A stretch of 64,000 nt of DNA, from NCBI GenBank assembly GCA_020635975.1, contig JACJYT010000009.1, positions 1-64,000 on the forward strand, read 5' to 3'. Source of the stretch: Chitinophagales bacterium (GTDB taxonomy: Bacteria > Bacteroidota > Bacteroidia > Chitinophagales > UBA8649). Below the pieces are notes generated by a model. The model was not told the DNA's origin. It saw only the letters and a list, made by a program, of their open reading frames with translations, and did not search any database. Below are positions 9,642 through 18,472 of this stretch, one piece after another; the first letter of the stretch is position 1; every line of letters starts with the position of its first letter. The translations under genes were made by a program, and so were the position numbers.

Positions 9642-11492
9642 TTAATTAAAGAACTTAGATTCTTTTTCCATCAATTTCTGTAAGATAATCCAAGAAACTA
9701 CTGAAATCAAGATACAGATTCCAAACCATAGATATCTTGCAAACAAAAGATGACCTATTGCAAACAAGCCAGAAAAACTTAAGCTTAAGCCAAGTATCCA
9801 CATAAGAAAGCTTTCCAAAAATTTTGGTAAAGTCTTGCTTGTTGGAGCCATGTTTTTCCATATGCCGATAGGTAGGCATTTCTCTACAAAAACTTGTAAA
9901 TGTGTTTCCGATACTGGCTTAGTAAGAAGGCTAACTAGAATGGAAATTACGATGGTAGCCACACTAATAAATACTAAGCCATAGGTATCGTAATGACTCG
10001 AAGCAGATTCAGGTTTTACTAGAGTAAATATAGCGGTAAGCACAATTGCCACAAGCATGGCACTAATTTCTGTATAGGCATTTGCTCGCCACCAAAACCA
10101 GCGCATTAATTGGGCAATACCAAGACCAGCAGCCGCATTGATAAAAAACTTCCAAGCACCTTCTATACTAGTCATTTGCGAAGAAGTTATAATCGCAAGC
10201 AGGGTAATTAAGAGGACCATCCATCTACTAAAACGAAGTAGTTCTTTTTCTGTGGCATCTTTTTTCCAGAAGCGTCTATAGATATCGTTCGTTAAATAAC
10301 TTGAACCCCAATTCAAATGAGTATCTACTGTACTCATAAAGGCAGCCATTAAGCTAGTAAAGGTAAGTCCGAGCAAACCAACTGGCAGAATCAACTTCAT
10401 GATAATTGGGTAGGCCACTTCCCTACTCTCCTTTACCAATGCGCCTTCGGCAAAATGAATACTTTCGTTTCCGATAGGAAACATCACCAAAGAAACTAAA
10501 CCAATCAAAATCCATGGCCAAGTTCGTAAAGCGATAAAGGCTACAGCAAAAAATAGAGATCCTTTTTGAGCGTCTTTCGCACTTTTTGCTGTATTAATTC
10601 TTTGTGCTATATAGCCGGTTCCATCCGAATCGAATCTAACCCACCATTGTACTAAGGTATAAATCAAGAAAATTTGAAAAGGAAGCAAAGGATTATCGAA
10701 AGATGGTAGAAACTCGGTAAAATTTTGAGTTTTAGTTTCACCATAAATACTTAATAATTGCGCTTGTATTTCTCCCATGCCTCCAAGTTCGCTTACGGCA
10801 TAGTAGGCAAAGAAAATGGAGGTTAGCATGGCGATTCCAAACTGCACTAAATCGGTTAGAATTACCCCTCTAATTCCTCCCATCGAACTATAACTTAACA
10901 CAATAATTAAGAGAAAAACTATAGTGATAGTAGCGTTTAAATCGCCTTTGAATAAAAGAAAACTAGGATATACATTCTCAACAAAGGCATAAAAAGTAGG
11001 CATAAACTCCGACCATTGTATAAAGGGACTTGCGATGCTTACTGCTGCTGTAATTACCCAACCTAGAATAAAACAATTGAGTACTACACCAAAAAAGAAA
11101 GCTTTAAAGCCGCGCAAAAGTGCCGCTTGTTTACCATCGTAGCGCAATTCTATGAATTCCACATCGGTAAGCACCCCTGATTTTCGCCAGCGTTGGGCAA
11201 AAAATATTGCAACGGTAATATAAGTTGCTGCCCAAGTCCACCAAAGCCAATTACCCACAATACCATTATTGGCCGTAATACCAGTAACTGCTAAAGGCGT
11301 ATCTGCCGCAAAGGTTGTGGCAATAATAGAAATACCTAACCACCACCAAGGCAAGTTTCTATCTGCAACGAAATAGGATTCTATTCCTGTACTAGATTTT
11401 TTAGAAGCCCATATTCCTAAGAGAAAAACGAATAGTAAATAAACCGCGAAAATTATCCAATCTAAAGTTTGCAAAACCAATATTTTAAACAA
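9642..11492 (-). CDS. Sodium:solute symporter (SSS family)
   Basis: A 616-residue polytopic inner-membrane protein with about 14 hydrophobic segments. The first is LDWIIFAVYLLFVFLLGIWASKKS, followed by the SSS hallmarks SYFVADRNLPWWWLGISIIATTFA and GGIRGVILTDLVQFGIAM. It should couple uptake of an organic solute to Na+ entry, matching the sodium gradient made by the Nqr complex encoded in this window. The substrate is unknown. The annotated start is a TTG inside a TATTTTTG promoter-like box, so the true start may be one of the TTG codons at 11480 or 11474. Confidence 0.9.
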   Translation of the reverse strand: MFKILVLQTLDWIIFAVYLLFVFLLGIWASKKSSTGIESYFVADRNLPWWWLGISIIATTFAADTPLAVTGITANNGIVGNWLWWTWAATYITVAIFFAQRWRKSGVLTDVEFIELRYDGKQAALLRGFKAFFFGVVLNCFILGWVITAAVSIASPFIQWSEFMPTFYAFVENVYPSFLLFKGDLNATITIVFLLIIVLSYSSMGGIRGVILTDLVQFGIAMLTSIFFAYYAVSELGGMGEIQAQLLSIYGETKTQNFTEFLPSFDNPLLPFQIFLIYTLVQWWVRFDSDGTGYIAQRINTAKSAKDAQKGSLFFAVAFIALRTWPWILIGLVSLVMFPIGNESIHFAEGALVKESREVAYPIIMKLILPVGLLGLTFTSLMAAFMSTVDTHLNWGSSYLTNDIYRRFWKKDATEKELLRFSRWMVLLITLLAIITSSQMTSIEGAWKFFINAAAGLGIAQLMRWFWWRANAYTEISAMLVAIVLTAIFTLVKPESASSHYDTYGLVFISVATIVISILVSLLTKPVSETHLQVFVEKCLPIGIWKNMAPTSKTLPKFLESFLMWILGLSLSFSGLFAIGHLLFARYLWFGICILISVVSWIILQKLMEKESKFFN

Positions 11493-11592
11493 AAATAGGA
11501 TTTCAGCAACAATATGGCATTTTATTAGAATTTAATTATTCACACTCTTGTTCTAGTTGTACAAATAGTTTTTAAATTCTGTGAGTAAAAAA

Positions 11593-14292
11593 TTAATCTC
11601 TTACAATTTTAAGAATACTTTGATGCTCTTCGCTGTAGAACTTTAGGAAATAAACTCCTTTACTAAAATTACGCAAATCCAACACAACTTGCTCTTCGAT
11701 TTCTTGTTTAACTTGGAGTACATTCCCGAGTACATCCAATAGTTCAAAGTCGATTCTAATTGGGTAATCACTCACATGAATGTTTATTAGATTAGAACTA
11801 GGATTAGGCCATACTTGAATATTAGCAAGATCTTCTAAACTTTGAATACTCGTAAGAATACTTGCTGAATTAGAAGAACAAGCGCCCGCTACGCTTGCAA
11901 CATAATAGGCACCAGGTGCTCCAATGTTAAGCGTTTGCCCTGTTTCTCCAGGAAGAATTTCACCATTATAATACCATTGATTTCCAGTACTTAAGGAAGA
12001 AACTAATTGGTTGCCTACTTGACTAATACTGGGCACTATTAAATTACTTGTAACGCTTACACTAGCTGTTGAAGAATTAATACTATTACAATCATTCGAA
12101 ACGATACAAGAATAGTTACCAGCATCAGCATTTTGTACATTGGGAATACTCAAAGTAGATGAATTTGCTTCAGGAATTAATTGTCCGTTAAAAAACCAAC
12201 GATACGAAGTAATTACTAATTCCGCTGAGCTGGCTTGGATGCTCAATGTTCCGGTAGAGCCTATACACCAAGTTGTATTGTTTAAATCTTGCACTATACT
12301 CAAACCAGAATTTACCGAATTACAATCGAAATCTATGCTGAAATCTTGATTAGAAATATCGAAAAAGATATTGTCTGAACATTTCACTTTTACACGCGCA
12401 TCATTAGTAATAGCAAAGGGAGCTTCTACAAAGGCTGCACCGTTATTGAGCAAACCTGCTTCAAGAAGAATCGGATAGGTATAGCCACCATCGGTGGATA
12501 GATAAATATCCACTGCCGTACAATTGATTGGGGCTTGATCTGTTCCAGCAACATCCCAAGTAACCGAATAAGTACTTCCTGCTGTCCAGCTAGTATTTGT
12601 ATTAGGTTCTGTAACTAAAAATGGACCTGCGCTTCCGCTCACATTTACATCAATATCTTTATAATCTACAGCACCACCTCCTGCTTCATTATCTCTAACC
12701 GTCACTCTAAAATTCATTCCACGCGCATAGTCTGGAAGAATTTCACCCATAGTTTGGGTATTATTTACAATGTCTGCTATTTGAGGAAAAGTTCGAATTG
12801 GATTAGTTGTTGGTGAAAAACTTCTAAAAAGTGGAGCATTTCCACTAGGTGTATTCGGGGCACTACTCGGACCTAAATCAAATTGTTCCCAACAGTAAGT
12901 TAAGGTATTTCCATCGGCATCTGTGGCGCTAGCTTCTAGCTCAAAAGGAGTAGAAAAAGGAATCGTTAAATTATCCTGACTTATTATATTAATTTGAGGA
13001 ATACTATTGCCTGTACTTGTTTTAACTGGACAATCATCTCCTTGCGAATTAGTAGTGTAACTAACAATTTGATCATAGCTTCTTACGTGAAAATAGTCGT
13101 CGCTGTTATTCTGAATATTTTGAGGAGAACAAATTCCAGCATAAGCCATAATGGTTGATCCACTTCCTGGTTCGTAGGCTGAATTAGCAGAAATATTTCC
13201 ACCACAAGAGCCCGAACTTCCATTATAGGTATGGCTACCACCAAATTGGTGACCAATTTCATGGGCCATGTAGTCTATATCAAAGGGATCTCCTATCGGA
13301 TTGGAAATTCCCGTGGTTCCCTGCGCTTTATTTGATCTGCAAACCGACCTAAAACTAGCTAAACCACTACCAGAACGACCTACTACATGTCCAACATCAT
13401 AATTTGAGCTTCCGATTGTATTATCAATACTAGATTGATTTTGGGTAAGCAATAAACTAGGATTCGTTGGGTCGGTAAAAGGATCTCCAGATGTGCTTGT
13501 ATAAACAATTAAATCATTATCATCTACCAAGACTAAGCGTATGGTAAAATCTCTTTCATATACCCCATTAACTCGATTAACACTAGTTACTATAGCTGCC
13601 AAACCATCCGCTACAGTTCCTCCATGAAATTGAGTGTATTCGGCAGTTGCTGACACGGCTATTCTATAGGTTCTTAATGTTAAGCCATTAGCTACTTTGC
13701 TGGATTTTAGAAGTCCATCTTGCTTTGAATTACTTAAAGTGTTATCGCCATTTTCATTCGTAAGCTCTTCTGTATCTGTACTTAAACAACTTGGTAAAAT
13801 CTTATTACTATAAAAATCCTTCTTAAAATAAACGATATAATTAGACGAAGAGTTGAAACTATAAGGATCAATATAAATACTACTTTCTTCTGTAAAAATC
13901 ATGGCATGAAAACCCTTGTGAGTAAGATCTGCTCGTCCATAATGAAGTGGGTTTTCTAGACTTTGAAAGCGATAGGTTTTCAACTGAGGATACTTGGATG
14001 CTAAGCCTTCTTGCATGATAGGGTCATCAAAAACCATAAAATATTCGAAGCTACCATCTGGCAAAGGTAATTGAACTAAAACATCACTGGAAATCGCCTG
14101 ACCAGCACGAGGTGCTAGCGCTAAATGCTCTTTTAATTCTACTAGATCTAAACTGAAATAGCTAGCATTTCTAGCTTGAAGCTGAGGTGTTAAAGCGGCA
14201 AAATCTTGCTCGCTTTTTAGGGACCAAAAATTCTGACTAAAGCCAAAGATGAGTGCTATTTGAGATAATATACTTAATAAAATTTTATGCAT
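11593..14292 (-). CDS. Secreted reprolysin-like zinc metallopeptidase with Ig-like domain and T9SS sorting domain
   Basis: An 899-residue secreted protease. It has a signal peptide (residues 1-20) and a propeptide to about residue 190. The catalytic domain carries the zinc motif MAHEIGHQFGGSH near residues 343-355 (HExGHxxGxxH, with a later Met-turn-like TIMAYAGIC). Beta-sandwich domains follow, then an Ig-like domain (NADAGNYSCIVSNDC) and a C-terminal type IX sorting domain (VWPNPSSNLINIHV to GVYFLKFYSEE). It is expected to cross the outer membrane via the type IX system and be attached or released. Its start lies 2 nt after a lipoprotein gene resembling its propeptide, implying joint translation. 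Confidence 0.92.
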   Translation of the reverse strand: MHKILLSILSQIALIFGFSQNFWSLKSEQDFAALTPQLQARNASYFSLDLVELKEHLALAPRAGQAISSDVLVQLPLPDGSFEYFMVFDDPIMQEGLASKYPQLKTYRFQSLENPLHYGRADLTHKGFHAMIFTEESSIYIDPYSFNSSSNYIVYFKKDFYSNKILPSCLSTDTEELTNENGDNTLSNSKQDGLLKSSKVANGLTLRTYRIAVSATAEYTQFHGGTVADGLAAIVTSVNRVNGVYERDFTIRLVLVDDNDLIVYTSTSGDPFTDPTNPSLLLTQNQSSIDNTIGSSNYDVGHVVGRSGSGLASFRSVCRSNKAQGTTGISNPIGDPFDIDYMAHEIGHQFGGSHTYNGSSGSCGGNISANSAYEPGSGSTIMAYAGICSPQNIQNNSDDYFHVRSYDQIVSYTTNSQGDDCPVKTSTGNSIPQINIISQDNLTIPFSTPFELEASATDADGNTLTYCWEQFDLGPSSAPNTPSGNAPLFRSFSPTTNPIRTFPQIADIVNNTQTMGEILPDYARGMNFRVTVRDNEAGGGAVDYKDIDVNVSGSAGPFLVTEPNTNTSWTAGSTYSVTWDVAGTDQAPINCTAVDIYLSTDGGYTYPILLEAGLLNNGAAFVEAPFAITNDARVKVKCSDNIFFDISNQDFSIDFDCNSVNSGLSIVQDLNNTTWCIGSTGTLSIQASSAELVITSYRWFFNGQLIPEANSSTLSIPNVQNADAGNYSCIVSNDCNSINSSTASVSVTSNLIVPSISQVGNQLVSSLSTGNQWYYNGEILPGETGQTLNIGAPGAYYVASVAGACSSNSASILTSIQSLEDLANIQVWPNPSSNLINIHVSDYPIRIDFELLDVLGNVLQVKQEIEEQVVLDLRNFSKGVYFLKFYSEEHQSILKIVRD

Positions 14293-14294
14293 AG

Positions 14295-14789
14295 TTATTC
14301 ATTTATAAGACCTGTATTTTCTGGAAGGTCTGCTTTGTTAAAGAAGTAATAAATTCCTGATGTTTCTAATTCTTGAATAAAATAAGTACCAGAACTCGTG
14401 TACACCACAATCTTAAAGGAGTCATTTTTTTGATCAATTCGAACTTGGTTTTGCTTCTGCTTCAGTTCTTGACCTTCATAAGAACGAATGTTTGGAAATT
14501 TTTCTTGTAAACTTTCCGACATTGTTGCACTTCGTTTTACTTGGTAGCTTGTCCAAGTATTGGTATAATTGGGTAGTTCGATACTACCGTTCTCCAATGC
14601 TTGAGCAAAGAGCTTAGTGTTTAATATATAAGTGGAATAATTAGTTGGAAGTATTGCACCCTTTTCAGGTTTGTAATTTGCATGCTCCCAAAGTACAGCA
14701 CTAGATTCCAATTCTGAGGAAGTCAATTCTTTTTGATTTTTACAGGCTAAGAAAACCATAAAGAAAGATATGTAAAGTGAAATTTTCAA
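14295..14789 (-). CDS. Lipoprotein resembling the propeptide of the adjacent metallopeptidase
   Basis: A 164-residue lipoprotein with signal FMVFLAC (lipobox Cys at residue 16). By eye, residues 50-155 follow the pattern of the metallopeptidase propeptide: a short polar/hydrophobic motif (IELPNYTNTWTSYQV vs VQLPLPDGSFEYFMV), then SESLQEKFPNIRSYEG vs QEGLASKYPQLKTYRF, then a strand pair ending TSSGTYFIQEL vs EESSIYIDPYS. It would act as a membrane-anchored free propeptide, for example an inhibitor or folding partner of the protease. The gene overlaps the upstream aminotransferase by 4 nt and precedes the protease by 2 nt. The homology is my alignment by eye, not a search result. Confidence 0.65.
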   Translation of the reverse strand: MKISLYISFFMVFLACKNQKELTSSELESSAVLWEHANYKPEKGAILPTNYSTYILNTKLFAQALENGSIELPNYTNTWTSYQVKRSATMSESLQEKFPNIRSYEGQELKQKQNQVRIDQKNDSFKIVVYTSSGTYFIQELETSGIYYFFNKADLPENTGLINE

Positions 14790-15589
14790 ATCAATAATAA
14801 AGTTTTCATCTTTTCTTGAACTTCTCTGCTTAGACGATTTTCTAATGATTTACCCTCGAATTTTAACACCTTTTGCACTAAATTAATTCCATTAGTCAGG
14901 AAAATCTCATCCGCTGCAAGTAAAAAACCAAGATCGAAGCTAGTGAATGTTACCGGAAAGTGTTTAATAATAAAACTTCTTACTACGCCATGGACACAAG
15001 CTGAATCGTCGGCGCTGGTATAAATTAATCCATCCTTTACAGCAAAAATATTAGATGAAGAAGCTTCTATCCATTCACCTTCGGTATTAGCCACTAGCAC
15101 ATCATCTAAAGCTTGTTCTGCAGCATATTTCTTAGCCATTACATAGCCCAAGGCAGAAGCAGATTTAATACTCGAAAACTTATTCTTTGCCTTAGTAAAA
15201 TCCCTAAAAATGCCTAGTTTATTAATAGACGAAAATGTAGGCAGATTAGTTGGCATCGCCTCTATAAGAACTTGGGTTTCTTCTCCAGTCGGACAATAAT
15301 TATGTCCAGATTTACGAATCAAAGAAAGTCGCAATCTTGCACTTTTATGTTCTATGGCATTCTTTTCAAGAAGATCAGACAAAAGCTCAGCCGAAATTTG
15401 ATAAGGCTGAAAAGCCAATAAATTGGCTGTCGTATCCAGTCGCTCTTGATGGTAGCTAAGTAAAGGAAATTTGCCGTTTATGTAGAGTATAGATTCAAAA
15501 CAAGCATCCGCATAACGAAAGCGTTCTAAGGAATAAAAGTTCAAAGATTCTTTTGGAATGATGTTGTTTTGGAAGGCAACAAAGTCCAT
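14786..15589 (-). CDS. Class IV PLP-dependent aminotransferase, PabC-like
   Basis: A 267-residue fold-type IV PLP enzyme related to 4-amino-4-deoxychorismate lyase and branched-chain or D-amino-acid aminotransferases. Features are FRYADACFESILYINGKFPLLSYHQERL at the N-terminus, the lysine region SIKSASALGYVMAKKYA, and EGEWIEASSSNIFAVKDG before the C-terminus. The length fits PabC. It may supply p-aminobenzoate for folate, but substrate specificity in this family is hard to read. The start codon shares one base with the stop of the CoA-transferase B subunit gene, and its 3' end overlaps the lipoprotein gene. Confidence 0.8.
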   Translation of the reverse strand: MDFVAFQNNIIPKESLNFYSLERFRYADACFESILYINGKFPLLSYHQERLDTTANLLAFQPYQISAELLSDLLEKNAIEHKSARLRLSLIRKSGHNYCPTGEETQVLIEAMPTNLPTFSSINKLGIFRDFTKAKNKFSSIKSASALGYVMAKKYAAEQALDDVLVANTEGEWIEASSSNIFAVKDGLIYTSADDSACVHGVVRSFIIKHFPVTFTSFDLGFLLAADEIFLTNGINLVQKVLKFEGKSLENRLSREVQEKMKTLLLI

Positions 15590-16245
15590 TAATCAAATTT
15601 CATGGTTTTTACATTTGGAGAAATCCTCAAGTTTCCTTCGGTTTTCGCTTGAATTTCTTCTATGCTCACACCTGGAGCTAATTCTTCCAATACAAAGCTA
15701 TTTTCCTCAATACTAAACAAACCCAAATCAGTAATCACTCTTTTAATGCAATTCTTACCTGTTAAAGGCAAAGAACAGCGTTTCAATAATTTGGATTCAC
15801 CCTCCCTGTTGGTGTGCATCATAGCAACAATAATATTATCTGTCCCTGCTACTAGATCCATTGCTCCTCCCATTCCTTTTACCATTTTACCAGGAATTTT
15901 CCAATTTGCTATATCTCCGTTTTCGGCCACTTCCATGGCACCAAGTACCGTTAACTGAACGTGTCCGCCTCGAATCATAGCAAAACTATCTGCAGAACTA
16001 AATAGGCTTGAACCTGGAAGCATGGTCACGGTTTGCTTACCCGCGTTAATTAGATCTGCATCTACTTGATCTTCTGTAGGAAAAGGTCCCATACCCAATA
16101 AGCCATTCTCGGATTGGAGTACTACAGATATGCCATCCGGAATATAGTTAGCCACCAGAGTTGGAATTCCTATCCCTAGATTTACATACCAACCATCTTG
16201 TAGTTCTCTTGCAATTCTTTGTGCTATTTGATCTTTTGTCAACAT
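15589..16245 (-). CDS. scoB: 3-oxoacid CoA-transferase subunit B
   Basis: The catalytic B subunit (218 residues) of succinyl-CoA:3-ketoacid CoA-transferase, which activates acetoacetate using succinyl-CoA. The glutamate that forms the CoA thioester intermediate lies in the motif QSENGLLGMGP. GIPTLVANYIP and the C-terminal KTEGNLRISPNV are typical. The A subunit lies 21 bp upstream on the same strand, forming the usual A-B pair. With HMG-CoA lyase nearby it suggests use of ketone bodies or leucine breakdown products. Confidence 0.95.
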   Translation of the reverse strand: MLTKDQIAQRIARELQDGWYVNLGIGIPTLVANYIPDGISVVLQSENGLLGMGPFPTEDQVDADLINAGKQTVTMLPGSSLFSSADSFAMIRGGHVQLTVLGAMEVAENGDIANWKIPGKMVKGMGGAMDLVAGTDNIIVAMMHTNREGESKLLKRCSLPLTGKNCIKRVITDLGLFSIEENSFVLEELAPGVSIEEIQAKTEGNLRISPNVKTMKFD

Positions 16246-16266
16246 CTTCTTCTCAATTTTTATTTA

Positions 16267-16959
16267 TTACTTCGACACAGTACGTTGTTCTATTCTCTTT
16301 TCGTAATCTACTCCTTGAAAGATTTTTTGAACGAAAATACCAGGAGTATGAATTTGATTAGGATCTAATTCTCCTGCTTCCACCAAAATTTCCACTTCCG
16401 CTATGGTAATTCTTCCAGCCATGGCCATCATGGGATTAAAATTTCTAGCCGTCCCTTTAAATATTAAATTTCCAAAGCGATCTCCTTTCCATGCTTTCAC
16501 TATGGCATAATCGGCAGTTAGACTTTCCTCTAAAACATACATTCTGCCATTTATTTCCCTAGTTTCTTTACCTTCTGCCACTTCGGTTCCATAACCCGTG
16601 GCGGTGAAAAAAGCAGGGATACCTGCTCCACCTGCCCTACATTTTTCTGCTAAGGTTCCTTGAGGTGTAAGTTCCACTTCTAATTCACCAGAAAGTAATT
16701 GGCGCTCAAATTCTGCATTCTCACCAACATAAGAAGCAATCATTTTTTTTACTTGTCGTTGTTGCAACATGAGACCAATCCCAAAATCATCCACTCCTGC
16801 ATTGTTCGAAATACAAGTTAAGTTTTTGGTCTTAGCCTTTACTAAAGCATTGATGCAATTTTCTGGAATCCCGCATAAACCAAAGCCCCCAAGCATTAGG
16901 GTCATGCCATCTTCTATTCCTCTTATTGCCTCTTCGGCATTTTTAACTATTTTATTCAT
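16267..16959 (-). CDS. scoA: 3-oxoacid CoA-transferase subunit A
   Basis: The A subunit (230 residues) of the heterodimeric CoA-transferase. The signature LMLGGFGLCGIPENCINALV near residues 20-40 and the SNNAGVDDFGIGLML block match ScoA/AtoD proteins. The glycine-rich GGAGIPAFFTATGYGTEVAEGKE is also typical. It starts 8 nt inside the preceding DUF4296 gene end, giving a chain of overlapping genes DUF4296-scoA-scoB-pabC-like-lipoprotein-peptidase. Confidence 0.95.
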   Translation of the reverse strand: MNKIVKNAEEAIRGIEDGMTLMLGGFGLCGIPENCINALVKAKTKNLTCISNNAGVDDFGIGLMLQQRQVKKMIASYVGENAEFERQLLSGELEVELTPQGTLAEKCRAGGAGIPAFFTATGYGTEVAEGKETREINGRMYVLEESLTADYAIVKAWKGDRFGNLIFKGTARNFNPMMAMAGRITIAEVEILVEAGELDPNQIHTPGIFVQKIFQGVDYEKRIEQRTVSK

Positions 16960-17308
16960 CCTGATCTTCTTTTAATAAATTAAGCTCTCTTAAACTCAAC
17001 TCTTCCAAAACTTTATCATACATTAAATCAAAAGCCACTAAATCGCGACTATAAACTAAAAAGCTTTGTTCAAATTCTTCTTGACTTACCTCGTGCTTTT
17101 CAAAGATACCTTTATAAAAAGACATCTTTTTTTGATAAATAATCTTGTTCGTAGGTAAGGCTTCTAATTCTACCATAGCGTCGGCAGTTGCCAAATCTGC
17201 TATAAGCAAAATCATCTGGTCTTCAGGAATTAGAGGTATTTGAACTTCTTCCTGCGGAGCCGTGCAAGCAACAAAAAAAACAAGAAAAAAGAAAGCTAGC
17301 TTCTTCAT
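16952..17308 (-). CDS. DUF4296 lipoprotein
   Basis: A lipoprotein of 118 residues if the internal start MKKLAFFFLVFFVAC is used, which I prefer because it gives a clean lipobox (VAC at residues 13-15). The open frame extends 19 codons further upstream to 17365, but that extension would bury the signal peptide and overlap the start of the divergent gene. The body (IPEDQMILLIADLATADAMV ... YQKKMSFYKGIFEKHEVSQEEFEQSF) is the DUF4296 helical domain of Bacteroidetes, of unknown function. It heads the CoA-transferase operon. Confidence 0.82.
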   Translation of the reverse strand: MKKLAFFFLVFFVACTAPQEEVQIPLIPEDQMILLIADLATADAMVELEALPTNKIIYQKKMSFYKGIFEKHEVSQEEFEQSFLVYSRDLVAFDLMYDKVLEELSLRELNLLKEDQDE

Positions 17309-17327
17309 TGCTGTAAAAATAATGAAA

Positions 17328-17335
17328 TAACTTTG
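17328..17335 (+). promoter_or_regulatory. -7 promoter box for YggS-family gene
   Basis: TAACTTTG matches the TAnnTTTG consensus exactly, with a TTG 17 nt upstream as a plausible -33 element. It implies transcription from about 17340 and a leader of roughly 23 nt. Confidence 0.6.
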
Positions 17336-17363
17336 TAGCGAAAGTAAAAAGCTAAAATAAAGC

Positions 17364-18023
17364 ATGTTTAATCTAACAAAGTATCAAGTAGTAAAAGCAA
17401 AATGTTTAGAGAAATCGGCTCAGTTAGTTGCAGTAAGCAAAACAAGATCTGTAGAAGAACTAAAAGAACTTTATAGTTCGGGAGCAAGAGCTTTTGGAGA
17501 AAATAGAGTGCAAGAATTACTAGAAAAAAGAAAGCATTTAGCCCAAGATATTGAATGGCATTTAATTGGCCATTTACAAAGCAATAAGGTAAAATACATT
17601 GCCGATTTTATTCATTTAATTCATTCTGTAGATAGCATCCGTTTGTTAGTAGAAATTCAGAAAGAAGCTAAAAAAAATGATAGAGTAATTGCAGTATTAT
17701 TGCAAGTTCACCTCGCCCAGGAAGAGAGTAAATTTGGAATAAAAGAAAATGAACTAGAAGATTTTATGCAGAACTTGTTGAAGCTGGATTTAAGTCATGT
17801 GCAAATACAAGGAATGATGACCATGGCTAGTTTTACTGATGATAAAGAGCAGATAAGATCCGAGTTCAAAAAAGGAAAACAACTATTTACTAGGATACGA
17901 ACCAAATATTTTGCGATGGATTCTGCTTTCAACATTTTGAGCATGGGCATGAGTGGCGATTACGAAATTGCCTTAGAAGAAGGGAGTACTATGATTCGTG
18001 TTGGAAGCTTACTATTTGACTAG
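17364..18023 (+). CDS. YggS/PROSC-family pyridoxal-phosphate-binding protein
   Basis: A 219-residue single-domain PLP-binding protein with the TIM-barrel fold of alanine racemase. Members of this family hold and deliver PLP and keep amino-acid pools balanced. The PLP lysine lies in LVAVSKTR near residue 26. Other family motifs are FGENRVQELLEKR, WHLIGHLQSNKVK, and the C-terminal LSMGMSGDYEIALEEGSTMIRVGSLLF. It is transcribed divergently from the DUF4296-sco operon. Confidence 0.95.
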   Translation: MFNLTKYQVVKAKCLEKSAQLVAVSKTRSVEELKELYSSGARAFGENRVQELLEKRKHLAQDIEWHLIGHLQSNKVKYIADFIHLIHSVDSIRLLVEIQKEAKKNDRVIAVLLQVHLAQEESKFGIKENELEDFMQNLLKLDLSHVQIQGMMTMASFTDDKEQIRSEFKKGKQLFTRIRTKYFAMDSAFNILSMGMSGDYEIALEEGSTMIRVGSLLFD

Positions 18024-18470
18024 AAGTAAAGCCGTTTTTTTAAACAAACTTCCATCCGATATGGAAGCACCTTCTTTAGAAAGTATTTCAAAAATTTCCT
18101 CTTCTCGCCTCTTAGAATAGGCCTTAGTACCCTGAAGTAGGTTTACTGTATCGAGCTGTAGTTCTTTCCAATCTCCTTCTAAAAAATTAAAGCTACCGAG
18201 CACTTTATTTTCTAGTACAAGAACAGTAGCTTGTTCTTTATTAAACTGATACAACTCTACCCTGTTTTCCAAGATTATATCTGCGAAGGAACAATTCAAC
18301 AAGAGTTTTTCAAAAACCAATTCACTGAACACTTCAATGTGTTTATGAGCAAGATCGGTGCCTTTTATTTTCTCCCATTCCTCAAAACTAAGTCCTCGGA
18401 CCAAAAGATATTTTAAAAACTCTTCTTTAAGTCCTTCTAATTCTTCTAAGCTTAAAATTCTGTATGCCAT
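18012..18470 (-). CDS. DUF6495 family protein
   Basis: A 152-residue soluble protein starting at MAYRILSLEELEGLKEEFLKY. The frame stays open 18 codons further upstream, but those codons overlap the transporter gene, and the family normally begins MKYR/MAYR-LTxExL. The segment FEEWEKIKGTDLAHKHIEVFSELVFEKLL matches the Bacteroidetes family DUF6495, whose function is unknown. Its 3' end overlaps the convergent YggS gene by 12 nt. It starts 2 nt after the AI-2E transporter stop and is thus the last gene of that operon. Confidence 0.8.
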   Translation of the reverse strand: MAYRILSLEELEGLKEEFLKYLLVRGLSFEEWEKIKGTDLAHKHIEVFSELVFEKLLLNCSFADIILENRVELYQFNKEQATVLVLENKVLGSFNFLEGDWKELQLDTVNLLQGTKAYSKRREEEIFEILSKEGASISDGSLFKKTALLLVK

Positions 18471-18472
18471 CT

